DNA of 64,000 nt, taken from the NCBI GenBank assembly GCA_009869945.1, contig WIXG01000033.1:1-64000 (forward strand), in the 5' to 3' direction. The notes under the pieces were generated by a model. The model saw nothing but the letters and a program-made list of their open reading frames with translations, had not been told where the DNA came from and did not search any database. Positions 51,098 to 64,000 of the stretch are shown piece by piece. Each line of letters opens with the position of its first letter. Position 1 is the first letter of the stretch. The DNA is from Mesaphorura yosii (lineage: Eukaryota; Arthropoda; Collembola; Poduromorpha; Tullbergiidae). The translations under genes were made by a program, and so were the position numbers.

Positions 51098-54000
51098 TCA
51101 ACGTTTGATTTACTGGTATGCAATTAAATAATCAATAACCAGCCTGCCTAATTAAGCCATCAAATGCAGTCCAGGCAGTCAATGAATTGTGCAATACGAC
51201 CAACAAAGCCTTTTTTGTTCATGTTTTGTACGCTTACGCACTATGAATGCCGAATGCACTTTCTTGTCATTTCTTATCTCATTAGTGCACTCTTGTCAGT
51301 ATTTCACCACTGCAGTTATGCCGCTGCGTTCACATTCCCGATCAATTGAAAGGAAAAGTGGTTGGCTACTGGCTGCCGTACGGCATAGTATGGCATGGCA
51401 CTTATCAGGCAAACATTGAAAGGAAACTGAATTCAATAACTGTCAATACAGTTTCAGTGCATGAATGGATCGTTGTCTTGTAACAGCAATCAAATACACT
51501 CTCGCTGGCGCGATGCGGTGCGGTGTTTCAAATTCTCATTTTCAAACTATACGAAGCTTGAAATGAAATGAGTCATCGTAGTACATAAGCAATGGCAATG
51601 AAGTGTTAAAATATTAACATCTCAATTTCCTCCGAGTGGAAGTATGATTTGGGTGACTGTGGCTGTAATAAATCATTGCTGCCCAAACAAGCAAGACAGA
51701 CACGCGCTCGTTCTCCAATAACGTACAACACATAATTTCGTACCCAGTACCAATTTTATGTGCTTAACTTCTCAAATTATATTTACTTTGGATTTACGTA
51801 AATGCAGCGCCGCGCCAGACGAAGTACGAGGGAACGCCTTAAAATTCGTGGCATTGCAATGATTTTTAACTTGGCTCGGGCTCGGCTTTAATTTTATGGA
51901 GATTTTGTTTTAACAGCATTTTATAGCGTCTACAAAATCTGGCTTCGGCCCGGTTCTTCAGCCAAAAGCCATAAATCGTGGCTTAAACAAAGAATGTTTA
52001 CGTTTACCTGTTTGCTTTCGCTCCGCGTCGTCGATGGTGAAGGTCGTGTGCAGCGTACTTTCAGGATTATCTGATTAGGTTGTCTTTCTTAAGGCGTGTA
52101 ACATAATTAGTACTACGTCAGTGCGTAAGTACGTAGCGATTGTACGCGAACACGAGTTGGAGACATGCTTGAGTTAAATGAGTCGATGGCCGCATTAACC
52201 ATGAAGGTGATTTGTGAAACGGCGATAGTCATCTTTAACTCCAACTTTTAGCTTGTTGATTGGGTTCCTTTCATTTTCGTTCGCACCGCGTTGTGCGGAC
52301 TCAGCTGAGGATTTACAAGTAAAATATGAAACATACAAACATTTCTAATATTCATGGGAAGACAACAATCGGATTATGACCATCAGAAGGTGAACCTCGT
52401 TTACAGCCTGGTTGACTAAAACTACTCGCGGTTGGTCCCGTGAGAGGTGGCCATTCAAACATTCATATGAAAATCTTCATACACTCAGACGGGGCGAAGT
52501 TGATTCCAGTTTAATTTCTAATATTGAGGGCGAAGGAGTGAGGCATGCTGGTTGCGAATGTATGGCTTAGTAGGGTCAAATGCGATCTTCATTTCATTTA
52601 CTGAATCGCCATTTTGAAGTTCCAAAGGTAATAATTTTGCCATGCTGCTCACGGACTGATAGGAAGAGACCAAGGCTCGGCTCACCTCCATTTGGCACAT
52701 CAGCACTTTCAGCACCAGGTAGAGAATTGTTAATGACAAAGTTTTACCCAAAATGCGATAAAATACATGAAATATGACAAATTCTCATTTATTGCATAAA
52801 TGCGCATAAAAACAATAAAAAATATGGTAATTAGAATGACAGTTTTAGTCGTGGTTCTAAAGTATCATTGCCCAAGTCATCTCATCAGTATTCTATCGCT
52901 CGACATGAGCGGAAGAGTGTTTCGTCTGCCTCTGCCGCGTGATTCACAATTCACGGTACTAGACACTAGAGATCTTCAGACTTTTGCATTTTGCATGCGA
53001 CATGGCCCCATGCTGTCTTATTAACGAAAAACGAAACGACGGCAAGCGATTTGTGGCGTTAGGTGTATTTTGCGGTTAGAAAATCTTTTTATTGTTTTCT
53101 TTAAAACACGCGCATCTTATTTTCGTATTCAGCCCTTTGTGCTCGTTGGCTTCTCGGTTTAAAGAAGACTTCTTCAGAAAGGAAATGATACAATGCAATA
53201 CAAGAAAAGGCTAAGAACTAAGCACTAACGCAAGACCATGGCGAAGGTGAATCCAAATTGTGCGTTAAACCTTTCTTCTTGAAAGATTTCTTCCGCCAAC
53301 GCAGCGCGCCTTTATCGTAGCATCAAAGACACACTGGCACAATAAAACAAGACATGAGACAAAGTACAAAGGCATTGTTACATCACTTTTATTGTGCCCG
53401 CAATAAAACGCACGCGAATTGGTGAATTCCTGCCGTAAAATCCTGTAAACAGTTTCCATATTATTCGTCTACTCGCTACTTTATTTCAGGTGACGAGTAT
53501 TTGAGATTGAGATTAATGTGCGAATGCGAACGCGAATTCAGAACTGCGAATGCACGCTTAAATGAAAACACGCTACTTAACGTCGCTCGATTCGAAACCT
53601 TTGCTGATGTTAATGCGATTCGGCATTCTGCTTTGTTCTCATGTATTCTAAGAAGTTAGCGTTGAGAGTGTGTAAATTGTAAATTGCACATTGCATCGTA
53701 ACGGCAACGGGCTGAACCGTTACAAAATAAATGAACGTACTATTTAAAAATTTAGCTCTAGTTCCACACTGCCCTCTTCCGCTACAATAAAAGATTGAAG
53801 AACAAACACGAGCTGGGGTCAATTTGTAGATTGCAGGATTTGACCCGAAGCTTTTTGTAGCCGTTATTTTTAGCAGGCAAATCGTGCGCATTCGCCGCAG
53901 ATGGTTTGCGTATTTAATTTCAGCCAGACTTCGAGAATCCATCCTTCAATTTCGATAAACACGAAATGCAATGAGAATGAAACATGAAATTCCGATTCGT

Positions 54001-57000
54001 CCATTCCAATGTTTCAATGTGTTTCGCTGCTGTTATGAATGACTGTTCAATATCAAAAGGGCAGGCAGAACAGACGTGCGGACAAGATTTTGTATGATTT
54101 GTAATTCTTTGCTCTGACTGTTCTATGAAGCTCGGTCGTAGTTGTTGAATATAATTGAAATTGAAGGAATTTTCAAGATATTCATCAATAAAAAGGTGAA
54201 ATGGGAAATACTTTTCAAAATTCAATTTCAATGTCCATGTTCATGACCATAACTTGATAACAATCGCCGGCAACGGCGACTCAACTCAACGCCAACGGGG
54301 ATAGTGATAATGGTCAATAAAATTAGCTTACTCATTTGTACATTCACAATCGCTTTCGTGTGTTGTGGCCTGCACATTCCATGAGCTAGGAGAATGCCAG
54401 TGCTTAAGATTACAGCCCTTTTGTCTCAAGTGAATGCACACAACGGGTGAGCATGGGCTTAGGCGTCAAAACGTCAAGGTGAATTCACAACTTTGCTTTG
54501 GTTTGAGCTTTATTGCACTTTTCCGCTCCTTAACCAAATACAAAATGCAGTATTCCAAATAGAAATTGGCAAATAGTTCCAGAATCCTAAGCAATTTCAA
54601 TGCTTTTTTAGGAATCTTCTTCGCACTGACTCCAGACCGTTCTCGGACAAATATTTGGTGGTAATTTCATTCCAGAGGATACTCAGATTTCGCAAGTACA
54701 AATTTAGCCCAAATTGCTATAAAATTAACATAAAACCTGGTTCGATATTTGCTCACAAGTTACAAGAATAGAATTTACGTAATGTTGACTGTTGACGCTG
54801 TATTTGGTAAGATTTAACCGGAGCGAAGGCAGCCACGCCAGACCATTCCAGTGATTCCATAATTAGACGTGGAACCAGTTATAAGGCGGAGGTGACAACT
54901 AAGTGCGAAATGCGTTCACATTTGACGCTGCGTCACCGTCATCGTCCAGAGCAGTAATTGAAGCTTTGAATCGAAGGTTTGAGAACAATAATTATTGTCC
55001 ATGCTTGAGCTTGCAATTCAGATTTAATAAGATACCAGGTTAAAGCTGTCATTTACTTTGTGCCTCCGTGTGCATGGATTCGAACGTCTATCAACAATTT
55101 ATGTTGAGGCATCCGCAACAAACACCAAGGCCCGCCAGGGACATACACATTTTATGAGTCATAGGCGTACATGCTCGTGATCGTACAATAGCAGCCTGAT
55201 TGTTGTTGTTGGGTGCAATGCAATGCAATAATGAATGAACTCTCAACTTCATCGTCAAGTTTAAAGCACTCTCACTGCCAATCTGTGTGCGTCCTACATG
55301 CCTGTACACAGAGTTTATAATTTTTTATTTCTGAATCAGATTCATCCGTGTGCAGCACCAACGTACTGACTACTTGTACAAACTATAGTTGCCTTTTGTT
55401 TTGCAGGCAGGACTTCCTGCTACAAGCGTATTGTTGCATACGCGTACGATTACCCGTTCAGTTTGCAGTGAGACTTTGCCTGACGCGAAGCACATCTCGT
55501 GTTGGTTAGTGCAGTAGACTACAGACAATGGTGCATAAACGAAAATCCGTGCATCCGTGTATCTCTAACATCCAGTTACTGATTGGTGTTTGTTTTTATC
55601 GACAGTGCAGCTGTGGTCCATGAAGTGTTGAAAACCCGAATATCGGAAGTTTCGTTGTGGACTCTAATGCTCACTAGCCTTCAAATGGCAAGCAGTCCAA
55701 TACACTGAGAGTCTACACCGGCCAAAAACTCATAAAAAAAAATATTGTTGGCATTTACCCGTGAAGGTAAGAAGCGCTTCAGAAAATGAATTTGACCAAC
55801 AATTTTTAGTTTTAAAGGGAATTGCAAAGTGCACACATGTCAAGTGAAAAAATTCCAGTGCATGAGTTCTCAATAATTAGTCATACACGCAGCATTCCAC
55901 GATGAACTGGTGCGTCTGGTATTGAACAGGTTCAGCTAGCGCTGAAAGAGGAAATGCAATGCTCTCGTCTCTCGTTCGTTAATCTCGGAGCTGCGCTGCA
56001 CACAATTTCTTGCGAATGCACGTGTATGGAAACATTAACTCGCATTTAGGCTATTGAGACCATTGACTGCAGAATTTGATCCTGTGACGCCTCTGAATAG
56101 CATCGATGGAATCTCACCTCTCGTCTTTAGACTTGTGTACTTGCATTTCATGTACTTGCAGTATTCCGTAGTTCAAGCCAGACCCGATGAACTAAAATTG
56201 CAGACTGCAATTGCCAAACAGTACAGTACAGTTAAGAAGCTTCCCTATAAAGTGCAATGTATTATTTATAACGGCTGTCTCAGTTTAATCGAATTCAGCT
56301 CGATTTAATTGATGTGGTGCTTCTGAGCGTCTTCTGGAGGTTTACTAAGGAATACAGAAATAAGATAGGCTATAGACGTTACACATGGAATCAAGTTATA
56401 TGTGGAAAATTGTTGTGATCAGTGATTAATCACTCTAATCCACGATGACCATTAGAAGGATATTGGTGGCACCAGGTGCCAACCCAATGTCAAGCGCCTA
56501 CCAAATCAGCAATGAGTTTACGCCGCGCCAAGTCAAATTATTTCGATTTTTCAGTGCTTGACAAAGTCATGGCACATGATCTTGTCTCCAAATGGCTCCT
56601 ATTGCGCACTAATTTAATGGTTTTCATCGTTAAATCGCTGAAATTTGATTCAGCTCGGTATTGCTGGACATAAACGATCATGATTGAACCACACTCACTA
56701 CAATCTGATGAAGACCCATTGCATGCACTAAATCACCTGGACCGAAAACTTTCTTTGGCAAGCTGTTTCCACCAGGTTTCACAACATATACAACGGCATA
56801 AGAACTGACAGAAATCATAAGTAAGTCGGTCAATTTCTTTTAGACGCTTATGGAATCATTTCTTCTAGTTTGAAAATGATTTCGAGTATAACAAGAACAT
56901 TTGAAGAACTGAATGGCTTTATTGTACCAGTCTCGACTCAAGTTCATAACCGACGCAACAATGGACCATGACCAAGGCAATCATATAAATGCATGTATGA

Positions 57001-60000
57001 ATGCATAATTTACAATGCGCCCACCGAAGTAACAATCAAGTGCTATAAATGTGTGAATGAGTAGGAACAAGATTAGCTTCAGATAATAAGAATTGCTTGT
57101 CCATTCTTTAAGTCCACGCATTGTTTTGGATTCACATCTGCATACAACTGTATGACGATTGTCTGCTGCTCATACTGGCTAGAATCACAGGGACAGGCAA
57201 GAAAATTGAATGGTGCGAGGTTTAGGAAGGAAGTTTTTGTCCAAAGCTGCGTTGTGAATTGAATACGAGAATACGACAAAGACAAAAACTTCCGTCGGTC
57301 AGAATCTAACTTTCAATCCATCGAGTACGGCCGAATGAAGAAAGTGAATCAATGCACTTTCAATGAAAGTCAATGAATGAAATGAAAAACAATTACAATT
57401 ACAAGCTCAAGGTGGCCCAATACATCGCATCCTGCATTATGCAACTCTAAATTCTTTAATAGCCCTAACAAAAGCTATTATAGCTATAGAAAATTGCTAT
57501 TCGGCTTCGGCCGTTCGTTTTCTTCGTCGCCCACAACTCCTGAGTTTATCACCTTCATAAAGCTTTTAATTTGTGACTGACTTGTTAAAGCATTGCTCGC
57601 ATTACGGACTTAGTGGCTGAAATTGCTCTAGTTAAAGATTTATTGCCATACTTGAAATGGTGCCAGGAAGTATCGATTCGATTTCATCAGGATGAAAATG
57701 AAATTGAAAGGGTGATGCCACGGGTGGGCGCTCCAAGGCATGGCCACAGGCCCACACGAGTACAGTACCGGCCACAATCCCATGCTCAGCCATAATTAAT
57801 TAACAACTCATAAATCCCACGATTTGGTTTTGGTTAACCGGTCATAATTGGGATTTATCATTTAATGCGGCTTTTGCGCTCACCAGCCGCCTGCCTAATT
57901 GAGTATCACAAATTCTGAACCACTGCTACTGCCTGCCTGCCTTGCACGATACGATAATTACAGTAATCGCTCTTATACACGTACTGCGTGAAGCGTGAGT
58001 ATTCGTGTATCGTGTATCGCGTATCATTATAATTCGTTAATCGTAAATCAACCTACGCGTTCAAATAACGTGGAAAATGTGGTTTCGTTTATGGTCATGA
58101 ATAGGCGGCGAGGAAACGCCTTTGAAGAGTAAATAACATAGGAAGCGGTCAACAGCCAACTGAGCCAATAGCTTGGCTTTGTGGTGTGAGCGTATTAATT
58201 TTTAAGTGCAGTGCATGCATGCACTTAATTAGGATTTGGCTAACTTCGTGGTGGTGGACTTAGAAATTCTTCTGCAAGAAGGTAAAGAAGAGAAAACCAC
58301 CGAAGAATTTGATGAACAATGTTAATTACATAATTTACAGCGCAGCGGTCAACTTTATTTTAGTTAAACACGCGCGAGAATTGCGTTGATGAAGTCCCAA
58401 TGTGACAGCGTCAGGTCACGGTTATCAAAGATCATGCCAAGTCTGCCATGAAGATGCGATCTGCAAACTGCGAGCCAGTAATTAATCCGATCTTCAGCAG
58501 CAGCAGCAGCAGCTGGGCAAGGGCAAGGGCCAAACGCAACGTTGCACTGTTGTTTTGCTTCCTCCTTGCTTCAATTTCATTGTTAACCCATGAAGGCAGA
58601 GGTTAAATGCTAACTGCAGTAAGCAGCAATGGGAGTACATCATTAAATTTTCTCAGTAGCCAACATCCTGTCCTGCCGCTCTGCGTGCAGGGCAAAACTC
58701 ATCGTGTTGCTGCTAATCATAATGAAATTTTTCATTTTCAACCTCAACTCAATGCTCTGCGCTGTGCTTTGCGACGGTGTCAGTAATCTGAAAGTTCATC
58801 GCTTTCTTTACAGCGGCACAGTGAAATGGAGTTATTTTCCTTATCCGCCACGTCGCGCCGCCGGTTTCGGTCACTTTACTCAAAGAGGATTGCATTACAG
58901 TTGATGCTGACGCTGACAGCGTTGCTGACTTCAGGAGCAGCAACAGAAGCAACAAAGTGTGAGAAAATTATTCAACTGCTCACTGCGGCAGCGGCAGTCG
59001 TGCAAGGATGTGATAATGAAATCCGAGTTGAATGAAACGTCCGCATCTGCATCTGCGTTTGCATCCATATCAAACTATACCAGCCACAGGATTCACTCTT
59101 GTGATCCTCACGCCTGCCTCGTCATACAGTGAAGTGCAATAATTGCAGTATCGTCATCTCGCGTCTTGGTGGTCGTGGCAAATTGTTTTGTTCCCACAGG
59201 TCTCTGGTTTGGTTTTAAGCCTGTCTGGCTGCTGACAAAAGCGATAATTAAATTTCATTGGAGAGGTTACGCAATACGCAACCTCAGGTTTCATGAATTG
59301 TCACAGACTTTCTCAGATTTTTGCCCACGATTTGTGTGCATACGCAATTTTGTCATGCATGCATTTCTTCATTGAACTTGCACAATGCACAATAATGAAA
59401 TGCACTTCGGAAAAGTGCTTGACAGCAACTGCATTAATACATTTTCTACTGCCTTCATTCATTCGATCATGGATGTATGTATGCGGCTTTGCTGGTGCAT
59501 GCAACAATGACAAATGCACCGTACGTAATTTCTCACACGTATGAGCCCATATGAAACTGTATTTGTGTTTATCCAAACGGATATAAACAGGCTCAGCTCG
59601 GCTCCTCGTGCGTGATCAGTTCATTTGGTCCAACTTAACGATCGCTCGTCGCATTCGCCTTTAACAGTATGTAACTGTAACAAACAGTTAATTAAGTTGT
59701 TTACGCTCACGGATTTATGAATAATTTTGAAATTGAGACATTTTTGAATGTTCAAGCTTGATTTACGGCATGTGCATGAAACAAAACTGCGGAGACATGC
59801 GAAGAAGTTCACGCGAAATGGTAGAAAGTATATTTCGTCATCAATCTGGTTTCCAATTATTTACACTCGGCACCAGGGAAAGTAACGTTTGTCGTCGATT
59901 CCCACATTAATAATTCAGGCACAGTTACCAGCTCCTGGTGCATAATCTCGTTGTTATAATTCCCAATTGCGGCGCTTTAACGACCGTAGGCAGTGTTGAG

Positions 60001-61824
60001 TAAAATTCATATTAGCTGAAGATTATTGATCAAATCTGACGCAGAAATCAGAATCCTTCCGATTAAGAAAGCAGCGACTCACGTTTGGCGCGGTTTTAAT
60101 AAGAATATTTTCAAGTTCAATGCACTACTACAATAATTACATCATCGACTGACATGACTGCTATTATTAAAAAACGGTTTTATTTACATTAGCCTCATCG
60201 CATCTTCGCGTCTCGTCTCGACGCTTGGCCATCTCATCACGCGTTGTTCCCGTAAAGGATAATAAGTTCCGTACAACAATAAACAGTCAGTCAAAGTCAT
60301 GATCAAACTCATTTTCATTTACTTTACACCATCCATCAACATCAATCATCACGAGAAAGTGCTTTGGCTTTGCTTTAGACCGTCCTTACTCTGTGCTTAA
60401 GTTCGTGGGCAGATTTGTACTCAGGACTCGGTTGCTAACTTTTAAAATCTTGTTCTCGGAAACTTGGGGAAACTTTGCACTCCAGGGTCGAAGTCGAATA
60501 CGTACTTTGCAGGTTTGTTCCTTCAGAGGATTGAATCTTATTCTGAATTCCATGAAAAGAGCTGAGGCGATGTCCATCCACCTTTAATTACCATCTCTCG
60601 CATAAAAGAAGCCAAGCCACCCAAGGCGAAGGCTTTTATTAGCGGCTCCGTTCATCCATGAAGTTTCGTTTTCGTTTGAATCTTGTACCTACCCCATAAC
60701 AAAAGAAGAAAGGGAGTTAACGTTTTAAAGTGCAGACGATTGAACGGTTGCTGACGGCAGAATGACTGACAGAGTTTTGTGGGACTTTGCACACTCCACA
60801 AGTTGCATGATTAAATGCTCATTATAATTGCACATCCATCCAGACGTCATGACTCATTCAGTGTTATTTAATCCCCGAGCAGACAGACAGGTTCGGATTG
60901 GGTTTCAAAAACAATACAAGACATACTCTTTTTCAACAAATTTTTGTTCGCTGTTCGCTGGTCAGCAAGCTAGATCTAGGATTGAATTTCCTGCGCTGGG
61001 CTGAGATGATTCGACAATGAAATTATACTTCGTCGCACTACTTTCTGATCCTGAGAGTTCAGATTGGGTAGATTAAGCGTAGAAAGTGTGACTGAAGGCA
61101 AAATTCCGTAATCAAAATTTTGCTTTCAACGGCCAAAGCTGCTTGTCGCCCAACTCGTCTTTAATTATTCTCATCGTAAAAGCAAAGATCAATTGCAGTG
61201 TACAATAAGCGACTTTGAACGAGATTTTATCTCGGTTGCAGGCGCTCGGACTTAAAACAAAGGCGAATGAGAATCAGAACCCACGCAGGCGGCAGTACGA
61301 ATTGAGTAGGCGAGTCAGGCGAGTCTTGTCTCGGTAGTGAAGAAGAGCACTGATTTTTTATTACGGTTGAGTAGAGATTAGTAAATGGACTGTCAACCGT
61401 CTCGGCAGCCGGCGGCGCATACGAAAGAAAGACGGAAGCACGTATGCTCACCGGTCGCAAAAACAAAAGTACCGGCTCACGAACTGAATTCAGAGAATTT
61501 GCAACATGCATGCAGTGACTGATTTCATTCGCCTTGCACTGATTTTGGTTTCTGTTTGTTGGTTTTGCAATATCGAATCGCTGCGCTGCGGCGATTTTTT
61601 GACGCACGATTAATCGGAGCCAAGCCATTGCTGTTTGGGACGCGAAATGAATCACGATTCGAGGATGATACTCCCAGGCTGCTGGCTGAACGCTGAATGA
61701 TTTAATCTTTATGCGTGCATGTGAATGGACTCTAAAATATTCCGCTACATCTATTATTAAATTACACTCGTTATTGTTTTGATGAGAAAAGTACAATGCA
61801 CTGCTTGCTGTGCGGTAATGTTGC
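51098..61824. other. Gene desert upstream of the SEA-domain gene
   Basis: About 10.7 kb without a supported gene. It holds a (CAG)6 run at 58495-58512 and a CGTGTAT-type tandem near 58004-58025. A few exon-like short frames, for example 55607-55708 on the + strand after a fair acceptor, and a 199-codon minus frame at 61227-61826 without a real ATG start, are not convincing. Its distal part may hold regulatory DNA for the gene at 62358. Confidence 0.5.
58495..58512 (+). repeat. (CAG)6 trinucleotide repeat
   Basis: Six uninterrupted CAG units in non-coding DNA. Confidence 0.9.
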
Positions 61825-61887
61825 AAAAAATCAAATCAATAATTGATTTTTTCGCATCAGCCATGACAAATTGTCATGGCTGATGCG
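61825..61887. repeat. Two adjacent perfect hairpins
   Basis: 61853-61887 is an inverted repeat with two perfect 17-bp arms (starting CGCATCAGCCATGACAA) around a single central base. Directly before it, 61825-61834 and 61843-61852 form a second perfect inverted repeat (AAAAAATCAA) with an 8-base loop. No open frame uses the region. Confidence 0.92.
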
Positions 61888-62357
61888 ATACGACACCCGA
61901 ATTGAGAGATGAACCGTTAGTCAAAATTTGCCATGCTGAATGCATGCGTTTTGGTCTGCACACCAACACGAATGCGAACGGTGAACATGAATGCTGCCTC
62001 CGCCTGCCCCAAAATATTGTGATCTGTCGATTTCAATGATATGTGTAACGAAACAATTGCAAAGACTCGCTTGAATTCACTTCCGTTTCGTGACGTTACA
62101 CTACCTGATGTTTTTGTGAATATTTTAGCTACAAGTTTGGACCCACATTATATCTAAAAGTGTTTATTTTGATCAGCATGCTTCAAGCTTTACTCTTTCC
62201 TGTATGATTTTGATGCTGAATCGCAGCTTTTGAACTCACTGCACTGGTGAAATCCATCACTCAATTGACTCTGATCTGACCGATGAACAGTTCGTGTTGC
62301 CCAACTTAACTGAATTTCTTCTGATTGAAATGCCTTTTATTTGTTTACTATCTGAAG
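61888..62357. other. Proximal upstream region of the SEA-domain gene
   Basis: Likely promoter and 5' leader of the gene starting at 62358. No TATA box or upstream exon could be fixed. The coding frame stays open upstream to 62325 but only from a TTG. Confidence 0.45.
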
Positions 62358-64000
62358 ATGAGTGTCTCAAGCGGAAGCGACATCACAATTCCGATTCAGG
62401 ACTCGCCACCGCCCCCACCTTCCCCGTACGCGAACTCCAAGCAGCCCTCCAACATCATCACCACCACAACCGCCAGCAAAGACACTGGCAGCCGAAAGGG
62501 TTCACAGCCCAACGCGACAGAGATCAAAGTCACTGGAATTGACAACGTCGCCTACCAGCAATCAGAGTCAAAAGATGCCAACAATATGAGCAAAAGCATC
62601 AAGCACACGACCATGGTGGACATGAATGGCACACAGCAGCACAATAAGAGCACCTCAACCACTCCAGCTGGTGACGGGCCGATTAACGAGGCTATTAATG
62701 GTGAGGTGATAAACATGAGCGTGCTGGACTCAATTCCACATAAACCACAAGCAGAATTTGGACCTTATGAGAACTTTGATGAGTACTTCATTGCCGTTAA
62801 TCAACACAAGAAATTTCTACGGTATGACAGCATAACAAAAGTTTTCGTAATCGTATGTGGTTTAGCGTTGTCTAAAGCATTCTTGTGTTTACAGCGGAGA
62901 AAAACTCTACGTGACCAAAGATAAACGAAAACAAAGTCACTGCAAAAAATACACCTGTTGGTTATTTGGTGCTCTTGTGCTAGCAGGAATTATCACAATG
63001 TCCGTCCTGGCTGCAGGTAAGAATTCCGCCGAACCAAGAATTCATCGTAGCAAAAGAGTAGGAATTGCAACGCGTTTAATTCTCGTTCCAGTCGGCCTTC
63101 TTCCTCCGAAGAGCGCCCCAACTGCTTCCCGGACTATGATTACGACGGTACGAACCACTCCACAACTGCCGGAAGGAATCTTCTCTTCAAGCGAATTCTC
63201 GTCGTCCAGCGAATCGGATTTCATGACCGTCTCGCCATCAACGTTTGATTCATCCTCTCCGGCTGTTGATTATCATGGTGAGCGTCACGACACGTGTGCT
63301 CCTGAAGGTCAGTGGCAATCGGTGCAAATTACTTACGCGCATTTACTTCTACAGTTCCTCAATCCGCTGAAGTTCATATGACGTTGTCCGACGCTGTGTA
63401 CGAGGATGCGCTTTCCGACCCATCATCGGAGCAGTATCAAAGACTTGCTAATTCGATTGAAAACGAGGTACTTAAACGCTGCGTTAATTAGTTGATACGC
63501 ATTTACAAAGCTTTGATTTGCGCCGCGATTTCTTCTTTCACTAGCTCAAGAATCTTATGGAGACTGAAGGAGGCCTAAACACATCCCACGTTCGAGTGAT
63601 GGAATTTTCGTAAGTGTTTTGCCGATTTTATTGGAATTTCCTGTAACTATAAGTTGATACATAATGCAGGCAAGGAAGCGTTGTAGCAAAGCTGCGCATA
63701 GGCTGGATGGATCGTTCGAAGGATCTGCCTTATGTACAACGATTTATTAATGAGGTTCACAGCATCGGCGGGTACACAGTTCGGCCAGGAATACCTTCGT
63801 ATGGTAAGCTTACCTGAAGAGCCACCGATGTACCTATTTTTGAAAGTTGGTGTACTTAAATCTTGATTTTTTCCTTTTATAGCGGTGCTCAACAGCTGCA
63901 ATATGGACAACAATGGATGCTCGCATTTCTGCGCCTTCGATTATGATTCACTTGATTTCTTGTGCACTTGCCCTGAACGCCTGCAGCTTGGAGTGGATAA
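62358..64000 (+). CDS. Type II membrane protein with SEA domain and EGF-like module (5' part; runs off the window)
   Basis: Exons: 62358-62821, 62895-63016, 63092-63277, 63355-63467, 63545-63609, 63670-63803, 63883-64000 (open), introns 60-79 bp. The 400 residues seen start with a ~175-residue cytoplasmic part with a PPPPPSP run, Thr/Ser-rich stretches and a basic patch. There is no signal peptide. One transmembrane helix follows (about 176-196, WLFGALVLAGIITMSVLAA), then a ~60-residue Ser-rich stem. A SEA domain (about 258-350) comes next, including GSVVA at 63674-63688. An EGF-like module of LDL-receptor style follows (SCNMDNNGCSHFC, then CTCPERLQLG). The orientation with the N terminus inside matches type II cell-surface proteins. 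I do not recognise the exact orthologue; LRP-like or corin-like relatives are possible. Start is the first ATG, 62358. Confidence 0.88.

Noticed and set aside
52518-52751. Hydrophobic-start minus frame resembling a secreted peptide
   Set aside because: It begins at TTG with no nearby in-frame ATG; a possible donor inside it leads to no convincing second exon.
55070-55110. tRNA B-box-like GTTCGAATCC on the minus strand
   Set aside because: No T-stem pairing and no cloverleaf can be drawn.
55607-55708. 33-codon exon-like frame after a TTTTTATCGACAG acceptor
   Set aside because: Coding-like composition, but too short and with no partner exon or similarity.
61227-61826. 199-codon minus-strand frame
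   Set aside because: The frame begins at TTG, has no domain, and its composition is not protein-like; it also abuts the hairpin repeat.

Overview
This is a eukaryotic nuclear window from a metazoan, most likely an arthropod or another ecdysozoan. Every clear gene is split by short GT-AG introns, almost all 60-150 bp. The proteins are animal families (FBXW5, PPP1R11, SLC22, DUSP12, SEA domain), and there is a short TAACC/TTAGG array of the arthropod telomere type at 25.4 kb. I cannot place it more precisely. Exon chains were built by hand from homology, reading frame, splice-site consensus and intron phase. In every complete gene the exon lengths add up to a whole number of codons.

Region 1 (1-12.0 kb) is a compact cluster of five genes: FBXW5 (+), PPP1R11 (-), a CoA-type Nudix hydrolase (-), an unrecognised coiled-coil protein with a C-terminal hydrophobic segment (+) and an SLC22-like organic ion transporter (-). 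FBXW5/PPP1R11 and the coiled-coil gene/SLC22 converge tail to tail. The Nudix and coiled-coil genes diverge from a spacer of about 0.8 kb.

Region 2 (12.0-23.1 kb) is mostly non-coding. It holds one Tc1/mariner element with perfect 21-bp terminal inverted repeats, TA target duplications and a broken transposase. An armadillo-repeat gene (-) resembling ARMH1 follows.

Region 3 (23.1-36.2 kb) is a gene desert with a 43-bp inverted repeat enclosing a minisatellite and a telomere-like array. DUSP12 (+, eight exons) lies at 36.2-39.3 kb.

Region 4 (39.3-62.4 kb) is a 23-kb desert. The only gene-like content I can defend is a candidate two-exon secreted cysteine-rich peptide (48490-51097). A near-perfect double hairpin sits at 61.8 kb. 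The last 1.6 kb carries the 5' part of a type II membrane protein with a SEA domain and an EGF-like module, cut by the window edge.

The genes do not form a pathway. They are individual housekeeping, signalling, transport and adhesion genes. No clearly new multi-gene system is visible. The best leads are the cysteine-rich peptide, the SEA/EGF protein, the unrecognised coiled-coil protein and the two structured repeats.
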